The notes beneath the pieces were generated by a model. It saw only the letters and a list, made by a program, of their open reading frames with translations. It made no database searches and was not told where the DNA came from. Shown in pieces: positions 11,614 through 20,922 of a stretch of DNA of 64,000 nucleotides; the first letter of the stretch is position 1, and each line of letters starts with the position of its first letter. The stretch is from Aquatica leii (taxonomy: Eukaryota > Arthropoda > Insecta > Coleoptera > Lampyridae), in the NCBI GenBank assembly GCA_035610365.1, contig CM069432.1, forward strand, positions 222,168,532 through 222,232,531, written 5' to 3'. The translations under genes were made by a program, and so were the position numbers.

Positions 11614-12607
11614 GAATAGTATATTAAAACAGAAATTACAGAATTAACGCGTTTCAATCACGAGACCGGGTTTAATACACGAGCCGCGCAGCGGCGAGTT
11701 TATGAAGCGGTCGAGTGATTGAAACGTATTCTATGACGTGTGCTTTATACTCTCTTCTTTATTTCGATACAATATTTAACATTTTTTGTATAATTTTAAT
11801 TTTAAAACAATATTGCGAAACTTTTATATTTTGTTGAATTGGCTACACTTATACTTTGGCATATTGAAATTGATGTGTTAACCTAAAATCTCATACAAAA
11901 TGATCTCTTTATACTTTTATAAGTAAATAACTTTAAATTAATAGGACCTTTTTATTTTATCTTGGCATCAAAATTTTAATTTCAATTGTTAAATTCCAAT
12001 AATTTTGATTTCTTTTTCTTATAACGTCAACTTACGATGCAGAGATACCAACTTTGAGAAAACTAACATTACTAAAATTCATGTAAGAATTTGCTTATTC
12101 TTACACGGATTTTAGTGTAAGAATCGCAAATTCTCATGTCGAAATTGAGAATAGTATATTCAAACACAAGTTACAGATTCAAACGTATTCTACGACGTGT
12201 GTTTTATACTATTTTCTCTATTTTGATTCAATTTTAATATTTTCTGTTCAATTTTAATTTTAAAACAACATTGGGAAACTTTTGTATTTTATTAAATTGG
12301 CAACACTCTCACACTTTGACATATTGAAGTGTATGTGTTAACCTAAAATCTCATACAAAATGATCTCTTTATAGCTTTATAAGTAAATAACTTTGAATTA
12401 ATAAAACGTCTTTAGTTTATCTTGGCATCAACAGTTGAATTTTAATTGATAAGTTACAATAATTTTGATTTTTTTTCATGTAACGTCAACTTACGTTGCA
12501 GACACCAACTTTGAAAAAATTAACATTACTAAAATTCGGGTAAGAATTTGCTAGTTCTTACTCGGATTTTAGTGTGAGAATTGCTAATTCTTAAATCAAA
12601 ATAGAGA
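11614..12607. repeat. Direct tandem duplication of a ~460-bp unit
   Basis: Copy 1 (11614-12148) and copy 2 (12149-12607) align almost end to end. Shared landmarks are GAATAGTATATT at each start, CGTATTCTA(T/C)GACGTGTG, CCTAAAATCTCATACAAAAT, ATGATCTCTTTATA and TCTTGGCATCAA. Copy 1 is 76 bases longer because it alone carries the palindrome at 11650-11726. Near the end of each unit is a second palindrome built on ACTAAAAT...GTAAGAA...TTCTTAC...ATTTTAGT. It could be a two-copy satellite seed or a duplicated mobile fragment. There is no coding content. Confidence 0.87.
11650..11726. repeat. 77-bp GC-rich imperfect palindrome, present in one tandem copy only
   Basis: Outer arms CGTTTCAATCAC and GTGATTGAAACG are perfectly inverted. 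Inside them GACCG pairs with CGGTC, then TTTAATACACGAG with an imperfect partner, down to the central GCCGCGCAGCGGC. The whole could fold as one long hairpin. It is absent from copy 2 of the surrounding tandem repeat, where ACAGATTCAAACGTATTC is continuous, so it has inserted or excised since the duplication. A related palindrome of the same length lies at 20828-20904. Confidence 0.8.
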
Positions 12608-12661
12608 AAAATTATTATAGTTCTAATCCTACGTCTTTCTCAGAATTAAGAGACTCTAAAC

Positions 12662-12807
12662 CAGGGATTTCCAACACGCGGCCCGCGGCTTTCAATAGCG
12701 CCTATTTAATAGTAGCTATATAACTATATACCTGTGCGAATGCGTCCCCCTATTTACTCCATGAATGTAATGGCGGCCCTCGGTCACTCATAAGTTGAAA
12801 ACCCCTG
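12662..12807. mobile_element. hAT-type MITE, 146 bp
   Basis: The ends are inverted repeats of hAT form: CAGGGATTTCCAAC on the left and, reverse-complemented, CAGGGGTTTTCAAC on the right. They are flanked by an 8-bp target duplication with one mismatch, CTCTAAAC (12654-12661) and TTCTAAAC (12808-12815). The interior is GC-rich (GCGGCCCGCGG near the left end, GGCGGCCCTCGG near the right) and has no coding capacity. It would need a hAT transposase in trans. Confidence 0.88.
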
Positions 12808-13059
12808 TTCTAAACCATTAATGACCATTGTTCGTGATTGATCATTTATGGTTAGCAGTGACAACACTAGATAATATGACAATTGTCAACAACGCATTTT
12901 TTTACGTTTAATACATATGTTTATTATTGTATTCATTGGTGGTTAAATAAACTTGCAGTGTTTTAATTCGAGCAAAACAGAATTAAATTAGTGACTCTGA
13001 CGTGTGTAAATAAATAAAAATCAACTATCACACATTTTTGTAAAAACAACATTGCATCT

Positions 13060-13665
13060 TTTGAAAGTTGGTGTATGAATTGTCATATCAAGAGGAAGAA
13101 TAATTGGTCTAATACTTTTTTTACAATTGTAAACCCAGAATGTTACCGTAATATTTTGGGTCAACTTTTTAGGCAACTAGATGACAAACTTTAATTTAGT
13201 TACTTTCAGCAAGACAATGCAGTGGTTCATACTACTTAAGCTACAATTAAATTTATTTAACAATTTTAAAATAAGAGAATAACAAGCTAAGATATATATT
13301 TTTTACGATCTTCAGATTCTACGCCACTAAATTTTTAGTTTTACGGACATTTAAAAAACAATGTATGTATCAGAGTTAATAAATTTTGAAATGTTTTCCA
13401 AAATTTAAAGAAAAGAAGTAACGCTTGTATCGTGGGTAAAAGACATTCGTTATGAATTTTAAATAATTGTTATTACCAATTTGTATTTCAAATAAACAGG
13501 TATTGTTTTTCATGCGTTACTGTTTTTAATTCATTATTTAACCTTAATATAAAGGTTACAAATCAAATTTCTTATTTAGTAATTTTTGTTTTAGTTAATA
13601 CCAATCCAAGCAATGTTGGTTGCCTAACATATATCTCAAGTAAGATACAAATATTTATGAAGGTC
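13060..13665 (+). pseudogene. Tc1/mariner-type transposase relic with 3' end, family A copy 1
   Basis: Catalytic-domain fragment of an IS630-Tc1-mariner-type transposase. Readable text in order: PECYRNILGQLFRQLDD, then FSYFQQDNAVVHTT (block of the second catalytic aspartate), then SSDSTPLNF and YGHLKNNV (third block, degraded). Several stops are present. From 13450 to 13665 the sequence is non-coding and matches 28710-28920, including AAATAAACAGGTA, GCGTTACTGTTTTTAAT and GGTTGCCTAACATATAT. The two therefore share the element's 3' end. The N-terminal half is missing here. Confidence 0.6.
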
Positions 13666-13875
13666 CTGTATAACTTATGGTATTAACTACTCAACCGTTT
13701 TATAATACATGATGTTTTAATAATAAGTAATCATTTGTAACGTTTTAGTTTGAGTGAAACGGAGTTCAATATTAAATCGATTAGCAAGCATAATCTAAAA
13801 ACATAAGTTAAATTAATTAAAAATTATTAGAAAAATTAAAAATAAGTAATAATTACTTGTATTAAATACGGAATG

Positions 13876-14104
13876 GCCCATTTGAACGCGACCGATTGAA
13901 CGCAATCGTTGGAACGCGACCGTTTTAACGCAACACTTTGAACGCACAATGCATTTCTATTTCTCTATAAGAAGTAAGAAAACAAGGTATTCAGTTTGCA
14001 AAAAAAAACTTTGTTTTCTATCGTTAACGGTATTGATATTAAGTACAAATTCCTGTTTATACGATTCTTAGATTTAGATGTATAAGATAGACAATCTTGC
14101 TATT
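13876..14104 (+). repeat. Left TIR arm with five 14-bp subrepeats
   Basis: The subrepeats at 13884-13953 start GAACGCGACC, GAACGCAATC, GAACGCGACC, TAACGCAACA and GAACGCACAA, at an exact 14-base spacing. The rest aligns with the right arm until the piggyBac TTAA at 14105. Alignment may resume after 14628 for about 30 bases. Confidence 0.8.
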
Positions 14105-14628
14105 TTAACCTTCGGATGACCAAGCAATTTTTGAGACGCCGATTACCAAGTGGAGTCAGATTTGACCCCAAGTTTTTTTTTTTTTTGTAAAGAAAAACCG
14201 ATGAATTTTTAATGGTAACCTTTAATAATATTTTAAATTAACATTAGATTTCATATAAACTAATAAAAATATAAAAATAAAATGTAAACATAAATTAGTG
14301 AGGGCAACAACTATTACATATTATTGTAGTTTTTTCTGGCAATGTTGTTTACATACAAAGAGTTTGCACTTTTCACATGTTTCCGAACATTTTATGTCAT
14401 TTGCTCTTGGACATATCTTACAACGACCTCTTTTTGTGTTGTTCTGTGTCTGCCAAACAATATTTTTTTTACGTCGCAAAACAAATAACAATTGAAAAAT
14501 TTGTTATATATTATTAAACATTAATGAAAAAAACTCAGCTAAAAAAATATTGGGACAGTTGTAAAAAAAACAACAAAAAACAACACGTTTGGGGTCAAAA
14601 AAGACCCCAATGGTAATCGGAAGGTTAA
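14105..14628 (-). mobile_element. piggyBac deletion derivative with TTAA target duplication
   Basis: It is flanked by TTAA at 14105-14108 and 14625-14628. The ends are inverted: CCTTCGGATGACCA on the left and CCTTCCGATTACCA on the right. Subterminal inverted blocks follow, GATTACCAAGTGGAGTC...TTTGACCCC against GATTACCATTGGGGTC...TTTGACCCC. The element keeps both ends and the last coding segment on the minus strand; the rest of the transposase is deleted. It sits inside the left TIR of the larger 13876-16459 element. Confidence 0.87.
14321..14458 (-). pseudogene. piggyBac C-terminal zinc domain remnant
   Basis: Minus-strand frame of 45 codons ending in TAA (14321-14323). It contains RGRCKICPRANDIKC, then CEKCKLFVCKQHC: the C-x2-C ... 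C-x3-C-x2-C ... C-x2-H-C pattern of the piggyBac C-terminal cysteine-rich domain, which binds DNA at the element ends. No catalytic domain remains, so it is only a marker of the parent family and cannot act alone. The frame continues upstream for a few codons (RKKNIVWQTQ) before losing sense. Confidence 0.75.
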
Positions 14629-15098
14629 AAACGTTTTATTCAAAAATTAAAATTAAAATTAAGGTTATATAAAATAACGTTTAGTTTATAGCTGTCGTTA
14701 CACTGTTAAGTTAAATGAGAAAAAAGTACTTTTAAGTTTTTGCCGTTTTTCGTTTTGTTTACTATGGTTAATTAATAAACAAACTAAGTAAACAAAGTAG
14801 TCATTTTTTAACCGATATTTAACCGATAAAAAAAACGAGCATGTTCACCACACGACTTTCCTATAAGGAACGATGAAGAAATGTCTACATAACTTTTTAA
14901 GGTTATGTTATCATAAAACAACTTTGAAGTGATATATACATCTCTGCATTGACTTCCTAGCATGCTATAATTTTTTTAAAATTTTACTTCTTGATTTCAG
15001 TAATATATAACCGAAATATGGCAAATTGAGCTTATGTTGTCATACCGACTAACCCCTATATTTGTGCGCCCCTTTAGTAAATCAATAAAAATTATTAT

Positions 15099-15210
15099 TT
15101 TTGGTTTATCAGACCTATCTTTTGATAAAACCGAAAGAGTATGAACGGCCAGCTTCATACCAAACTTCAAGTTACTAGGACTTTTGGTTTGAGAGTTATC
15201 GTGGATACAT
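15099..15210. repeat. 112-bp repeat, copy 1
   Basis: Non-coding block of about 112 bases, roughly 77 percent like 15471-15582. Landmarks are TCAGACCTATCTTTTG, GAGTATGAACGGCCAGCT, CTACTAGGACTTTTG-like text and AGTTATCGTGGATACAT. Confidence 0.78.
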
Positions 15211-15470
15211 TCAAAAATAATGTAAGGAAAATGGAGCACTCCATGCATAAACAAGTCAAAAGAATATTAAAAAAAATTGTTATTTTTAACGTATCTTGCT
15301 TTCCCTTTAAGATATGTAATTGTTTTCTAAAAAAAATCGTTGCACGCAAGGTTACAACGTAGATTATATATGAAATTCACTTTAAATCATAAATAAAATA
15401 TCTAATAATTTACATACGATCAAAATTACATAAGAAAAACTGTTAGAAATGGTGGACACACCCACTTGCA

Positions 15471-15582
15471 GTTTTTTTTGTCAGACCTGTCTTTTGGTAG
15501 ATCTGAGAGAATATGAATAATCAGCTCCATATTAAATTTCAAGCTACTAGGACTTTTGATTCGATAGTTATCGTAGGTACAT
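15471..15582. repeat. 112-bp repeat, copy 2
   Basis: Second copy of the block at 15099, in the same orientation and 372 bases downstream. It is followed by a short (AC)n run. The repeat origin is unknown. Confidence 0.78.
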
Positions 15583-16224
15583 CGTTACACACACACAGAC
15601 ACCAAAAAATGTTTTGTCAAAAATACATTTTTCTGATTTCAAGAGACCTTGACGTAAAATTATGGAAAAAAAATATTTTGGAAATTTCGATCGCTATATT
15701 TTCCTTATAGAAAAGTAAAAAAAATGGTTAACTATTCAACCAAATCGAATCAACACGACTAATTTCTTGTTGTACAATCGTCTAAATGTGAAGACTTATT
15801 TTTGAATTTTTATTATCTTAGTAAACAAATAATAATTTTTACAAATAAATATATAAAACGGACCTAAACTCTTAATCTAATAAATTCTTCTTTATTACAA
15901 AACAATTTGGTTTATAATAATCCAGATTGCTATTAAAAGATAGGTGTCATAAACTGAAAAAAATCTTTAAATTAAAAAACAATTTTGTGACTTATATATC
16001 ATAAAAAAATTAGTTATAATTTCTAAAATATTTATAAATTAGCCATTTCGACTGATACGTTTGAACTAAAGCTTGATATTAACCGTGGATTAATAGTAAT
16101 GCATTGAATTTTTTTTGTTGTTAATGCATTTCTATTTTTTTAAAAGCTTACTTAGTGAGTTTGTGCGTTGTTTGGTATAATTAAAGATAGTAATTTTTTT
16201 ATAATTTTTAAACGGTAGCAGTGC

Positions 16225-16459
16225 GTACAAAGTTGCAGCAAGATCGACCCCTACACTCTAAAAATTGTATAAACAGAAATTTGCACGCAATACCTTTAAA
16301 ACCAACAAAGATACATGGCAAAGTTGTTTCTTGCAAACTGCAAATACCTTGTCGTATTACTTTGTATAGAGAAATTAAAATGCGTCTCGCGTTCAAATGT
16401 CCTGGCGTTCAAGGGTTTTGCGTTTAAACGGTCGCGTCCAAATGGTCGCGTGAACGGAT
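16225..16459 (-). repeat. Right TIR arm of the long-TIR element
   Basis: Reverse complement matches the left arm. Subrepeats read on the minus strand start TCACGCGACC, GGACGCGACC, AAACGCAAAA, GAACGCCAGG and GAACGCGAGA, with spacings 14, 14, 15 and 16. This arm has drifted more than the left one. Short open frames across it are shadows. Confidence 0.8.
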
Positions 16460-18570
16460 TTTTACAAGCAATGATACAAAACCATACAAAAACAACATTT
16501 ACATCAATAATTTTTGTTGTAGTTTTGCTCAGTTTAAACTGTATAATAAATTTAAAATATTTAAAAATAAAATATTATGTGTAACTGTAATGGTAAAAAA
16601 GCTTAAAGCTTAATTGAATATTAAAATAAAAACGTTCTCCGAGTTTTAATTGTGTCAATAATCAGATTAAAAAAACTTGTAAGAATGATTTTGAACTTAT
16701 ATACTTAACTCGGCAAGTAAAATACGGGTTTTTAAAGACAAAAAAAATATTTTTAAGTGATAAAATATTATTTTATTACGAGCCACAACACAAATTCCGG
16801 CAACGCTGTAAAGATTGCAAAATATTTCATCCTTTTTAATAAAAATCCAAAAATTAAAAATAATTAAATATCCTAATAACTTTAATCGTGAATATAGTTT
16901 TAAACTACCTACATTTTGGTTCTTGGCTGTTACTGATTTATTGAAGACACGCTTTCTTCTTTAAAACTATGCAATTTTGAATTTGGATTAGTTAATTACC
17001 TTAATTATTTGTTAGGTTATTTGTTGTCTGCTGGTTTTCAAGTTTATTTATTTTTTATTCCTTGTAAAATTTAAAATTTCATTTAGTTGATTACTTTACT
17101 CTTTAAAGTATTTTGGTTAATTTTTTGTTTCAATTGATCTATTTACTCAACTCTTAACAACGTTGACAAAACGTTGGCTATTTTGATTTTAAACGGTTTA
17201 AACTTGGAACGTTCTTATCTCCAACATCCGACCGTAAAAAATTGTTTATTAATTTTTTTTATGCAATAATAAATATATTAAAAACTAAGATTTGTCGTTG
17301 TCAATTTATAATAATATAAACACAGACAACGACATGTAATTGCAACGCAGTTATAATAAAGTTTTGATTTTGATAGCATTTATTGCAGTAAACATTACAT
17401 TAAATAAAGTTTTAAGTTTACTGTACAATATCGTCAACTAACAAAAAATAAAAACTTTTAATAAAAAAAAATTTGAATTTTAAGTCGGCAACAAAACACA
17501 CTAATACTTTTCCTTGGTGTTTTCAAACTATTTTTAATTTTATTTTATAGATTACACAATCCATATTCTGTATAATTATATTTATAACACTTTAAGCATT
17601 TAAATTTATTTAAAAATACAATATTACATAAATTAATAGTCGAAGATATTTTAACGTTTGTAGTAAGAAATTAGAACCTAATAATTTTATTATTAATTTT
17701 ATATTATTATGTAGGTTTTAAGTGATGTTACATTTACAACAAACAATCACCTAACTAAAATTAAAATCAAACTAATGTATTTTTATATCTATAAAAATAG
17801 AAAATTTGTAGGCTTGAACAATGTAAGTTTGGGTTAAACCGAGATTTTCAAGATTGACGTTTTGCCAAATAAGAAATAGAACGCCAACAGTTAAGATAAT
17901 AATGAAAGAGAGCAAAAAGCAGGAAAATAAAAATTGATAAAATAAGCGTAAAATTAGTAGCTACTTTGATTTTATCAAACTACTGACATTTAATTCTTTA
18001 CAAATTTTATGAATATAAAATGGTATACTTGTGGGTTAAAACGTAAAAGTAGGAGGTTGATATTTATTAATAAAAGTCGAGTTTAATTTAATTTTTAAAA
18101 TTGACATAATTTATATGTAAATATAAACAAATTATAAGGCACATACAGAGCACAAAGAAATCTCGTTATAAATAATTACGGTAGTAAAACTTATACGGTA
18201 AAGTACTATTGCATTGCATACGACGTCGAGTGACTTCTTTTTCTTAGAAAGCCGCTCAGCTTTCAGCGCTACCACTGAATTTATTGCTCAGTTGGTTTTG
18301 TAATATTTTACTAAGTTTCGTTATCTTTTAAATTTTGTTTAATTTTTTTTAATTTGTGTTTAAAAACGAATTAGTTTTTTTTTAATTGCAACAAAACAAT
18401 AATGCATTGTTTCAAACATTTTTATGCATTTTTTAAAGTAAGATAAAAAACACAATTGTAATGTAAATGTTTTACTAAAATAAAAATTATTTATAATTCA
18501 AATAATTTAATACTACCGCAATGTTAAATAAAACACAAGGAACAAATACAAGGGGGTTAATGGTGTACAT
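16460..18570. other. A+T-rich stretch without a recognised gene
   Basis: No coding sequence or repeat is recognised. Near 18250 is a short hairpin, GAAAGC-CGCTCA-GCTTTC, in a slightly GC-richer patch. Confidence 0.45.
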
Positions 18571-18574
18571 TTAC

Positions 18575-18735
18575 GAGGCTTTATTAGGATTTCCTAGGAA
18601 TTCATAAGAATGTACGCGGATTACTTTAAAATTTTGAGAATGTACTGAGATGCAAGAAGGATGTACTGGAATGTACTATAGATTTACTAAGGATTTTAAA
18701 GATTTCTGAGGATTTACTGATAAAGAACTGGAGAT
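18575..18735. repeat. Short imperfect repeats on a GAATGTACT/GGATTTACT theme
   Basis: The segment repeats loosely the words AGGATTT, GAATGTAC, GGATGTACTGGAATGTACT and GATTTACT over about 160 bases, like a decayed minisatellite. Unit length is irregular. Confidence 0.4.
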
Positions 18736-19620
18736 CTACTTGAAAGAAGGCATGCGCATTATGTATTTTTAATGTGACGATTTGTGTATTGTTTGTGTGT
18801 GCTTAGTGCAATTGTAGTAAATTGCATAATAATAATGTTACAAACAAGATTCCTGAACAATGTATTGTCTACTAGTCTTATTCCCACTTAAAACGTTTAA
18901 TTTAAAGATTTTTTCAAACAGATTTATTAACAATGTCAGATTTCAAAACCGAAGACAAAATAAACTTTCTAGCAGCAGATAAATATGAGCATGATTATTA
19001 ATATCAAAGCTTACATATTTAATATTGCCATGTTCTTTTTTTTGTATATTGTTAAAAACAGCTTCAAATGATCCAAATTGTAAAGTTGTAAAAAACGTTA
19101 TAACAACTAATTGTTATGTTTGGATAAACCAACATAGTTTTTAATTTTTGTTAAAATACTAATTTAACGCACGACATGTTTGTTATGTTGCTATTTGCTA
19201 GTCAAATCTGAGTGGTAATTACATTATTTACAGCAAATGGATAAAATTAAAGCAGTAAATATTTTTAACAATATCAAAGTAGTTATAATTTTTCTCAGGA
19301 TAAAGACAACAGTTGCAGAAACACAATAAAATGACTTATCTTTTGATAAGCATGAATTTTTCGATACCTGCATAGAAAATGCAGTGTCAAATGCTTTGAT
19401 AGATGCTGTGACAAACTTACAAAATCTAAAAACTGAGCTTGATCATAACTGTTAGAATTATATTTCAATGCCTACAATAGCAGATGCAATAATTGAAAAT
19501 GTAAACAAAAAAGTAAACGATGACCAAATAGAAGACGATTTAATGACTCATTAATAACGATAAATGTTCAAAAGATTTTGTGTTCTGCAAATAAAATTAA
19601 AATATTAGAAAACCAAGGAA
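18736..19620. other. No recognised gene; short coding-like patches
   Basis: Two short plus-strand stretches look protein-like: MSDFKTEDKINFLAADKY at about 18933, and NAVSNALIDAVTNLQNLKT then IADAIIENVNKKVNDDQ at about 19387-19540. Both are interrupted by stops. They may be the remains of one decayed ORF. No family is recognised. Confidence 0.35.
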
Positions 19621-19771
19621 AATCCATTAACTAAAATCATAAGCGACTTTCGGCTTAGACCGCGTCGTAGTAAAACACCCAGACTTAGGCTTGGTCATAG
19701 TCTCTTCTTGAGAGCCAAAACAAGAAGTAGAACTTGGCCTTTGCCGTATTGTCGTTCGTGAACCCAAACAA

Positions 19772-19812
19772 ACTGACGTTTCGCAAGACATTGCAGCTTG
19801 CATCTTCAGAGT
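19772..19812 (-). ncRNA. Hammerhead ribozyme-like motif
   Basis: On the minus strand CTGAAGA (complement of 19803-19809) is followed by a stem GCAAG/CTTGC with a 9-base loop, then GAAAC (complement of 19778-19782) and GTC. This is the CUGANGA - helix II - GAAA - helix III - UH order of the hammerhead core, with the very short helix III seen in ribozymes of Penelope-like elements. A possible helix I is only about 3 base pairs (ACT with AGT). The downstream minus-strand sequence to 19627 is GC-richer and looks like the rest of a PLE terminal repeat. Activity is not shown. Confidence 0.5.
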
Positions 19813-19935
19813 GGTAAATGTCACAGTGACTTACACATTTGCTTCTGTAGAGGCTATGTTTTTTTCTACCCTAACATCAGGGATAGGTATACTAGTACAA
19901 GTACTCGACTAAGGTAAATTAACTGAATTGAACAT

Positions 19936-20525
19936 CTACCCTATTGCAATTTTTCGACAAGTGCAATGCGCTGGATTATTCGAAACAGTGTCCGGAAAAC
20001 AAGGTCCATTACGGTACGTAAAAAAATTCTTTGTGGTAGTTGTTGCAAGTCGTAGATTTATATATTTCTGTATTAAATTAATCCACTGTATCCCGCTGAT
20101 CACAAATATTACTGGTGAATCGTTTTTTGTTTTAGAAATATTAACAATGATGGTTCCGTCTCCAAATTTCACATTATCAACAGTCATGTTTAACAGTTCA
20201 TCTCTACGATATGACCAACATATCCAAGCATTGTCATAACCTGAAAATATAAACACAAAATATTTTACATATGTGGTCATCTGCTTCTTATATGAAACGG
20301 TCTATTTCCGATTATTAGATTTTTTAGGTCTATAACATATCGATTGTTGTTTTAAGAATCATTGTAACCTTGCAAACTTTGAGATATCGACGTTTTTATA
20401 CACATTTAACCAACCACGTAACATGCTATAAGACGCTCATAATGTGAATTGTTTCTTCGTTTTTCTCATTTCATCGTAATAAGCAAGTAGTACATTTTCG
20501 GTAATAGTTTTAAAACACTTTTGTA
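19936..20525 (-). pseudogene. Crypton-like tyrosine recombinase, interrupted
   Basis: Relic of a eukaryotic tyrosine recombinase of the Crypton-related type common in insects, which would cut and rejoin DNA through a tyrosine intermediate. Minus-strand order: ENVLLAYYDEMRKTKK, then SYSMLRGWLNVYKNVDISKF and FLKQQS (core-binding part). Next is a segment with GTAAAATATT...TATTTTCAG resembling a small intron, then YRRDELLNMTVDNV with the catalytic arginine (codon near 20206), KTKNDSPVIFVISG, IQKYINLRLATTTT and FFTYRNGPC. The H-x-x-R and tyrosine region (TGHCFRR type) is absent: the frame is lost near 19936 and unrelated sequence with a hammerhead-like motif follows. Stops and the missing C-terminus make it inactive. 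Confidence 0.78.
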
Positions 20526-20827
20526 TACATCATGAATTAAACGTGTTATATTCTTCATTATAAATTAATTTTGATTTTGCTGGAAAAAGTTTATTGACAG
20601 CACTAACACTTGCTGCTCTAATTTCTAGAGGCATGCAGAAAATATCAGTAATAAGTAAAAAAGTGACATTAGTTTTAAACAGTTTTAAGACATTATTTTT
20701 ACATCACTTGTTTAAAACAAAAGCTGTCAAATTTTTCAATTTGTTACATTTTTGCAAATAGATAATTTTATATTTTTAAATGCAAAGTAGAAAAAGATAC
20801 CTATTATGTACCAAGGTTGAGAAGTGC

Positions 20828-20904
20828 ATGATTATACCTTAAGCGACAGATTAATTGCGACACGCGAAGCGTCGGGGGATATAAGTCGCGCAGGTTATAA
20901 TCAT
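20828..20904. repeat. 77-bp GC-rich imperfect palindrome
   Basis: Outer arms ATGATTATACC and GGTTATAATCAT are inverted with one extra base. Inner blocks CTTAAGCGACA and the complement of ATAAGTCGCGCAG also pair. The centre is CACGCGAAGCGTCG, containing GCGAAGC, a known unusually stable DNA mini-hairpin. It has the same length as the palindrome at 11650, and the two centres align (on the minus strand CGACGCTTCGCGTGTCG against CGCCGCTGCGCGGCTCG, 13 of 17). It lies 19 bases before a mariner-type element. Confidence 0.78.
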
Positions 20905-20922
20905 CTTCTCAAGGGTACTGTA

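Larger units (their letters stand above)
13876..16459. mobile_element. Unidentified non-autonomous element with ~230-bp terminal inverted repeats
   Basis: The left (13876-14104) and right (16225-16459) ends are inverted copies about 75-80 percent alike. Each begins with an array of five units of the form (G/T)AACGC(G/A)ACC(G)TTT, then GCATTT, TATTTCTCTATA, ACAAGGTATT, CAGTTTGCAA and CTGTTTATAC. No transposase is readable inside. The interior (14629-16224) is AT-rich with a pair of 112-bp repeats. Long TIRs with internal subrepeats occur in Mutator-like and foldback elements, but no superfamily is assigned, and a clean target duplication is not seen. The left arm is interrupted by a piggyBac derivative, which is younger. 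Confidence 0.78.

Noticed and set aside
17150-17200. AACGTTGACAAAACGTTGG, resembling a worn hammerhead segment
   Set aside because: No CTGANGA upstream and no proper helix II; resemblance is limited to AAAACGTT.
19928-20239. 103-codon plus-strand open frame
   Set aside because: It is the antisense shadow of the Crypton-like recombinase, whose motifs are on the minus strand.
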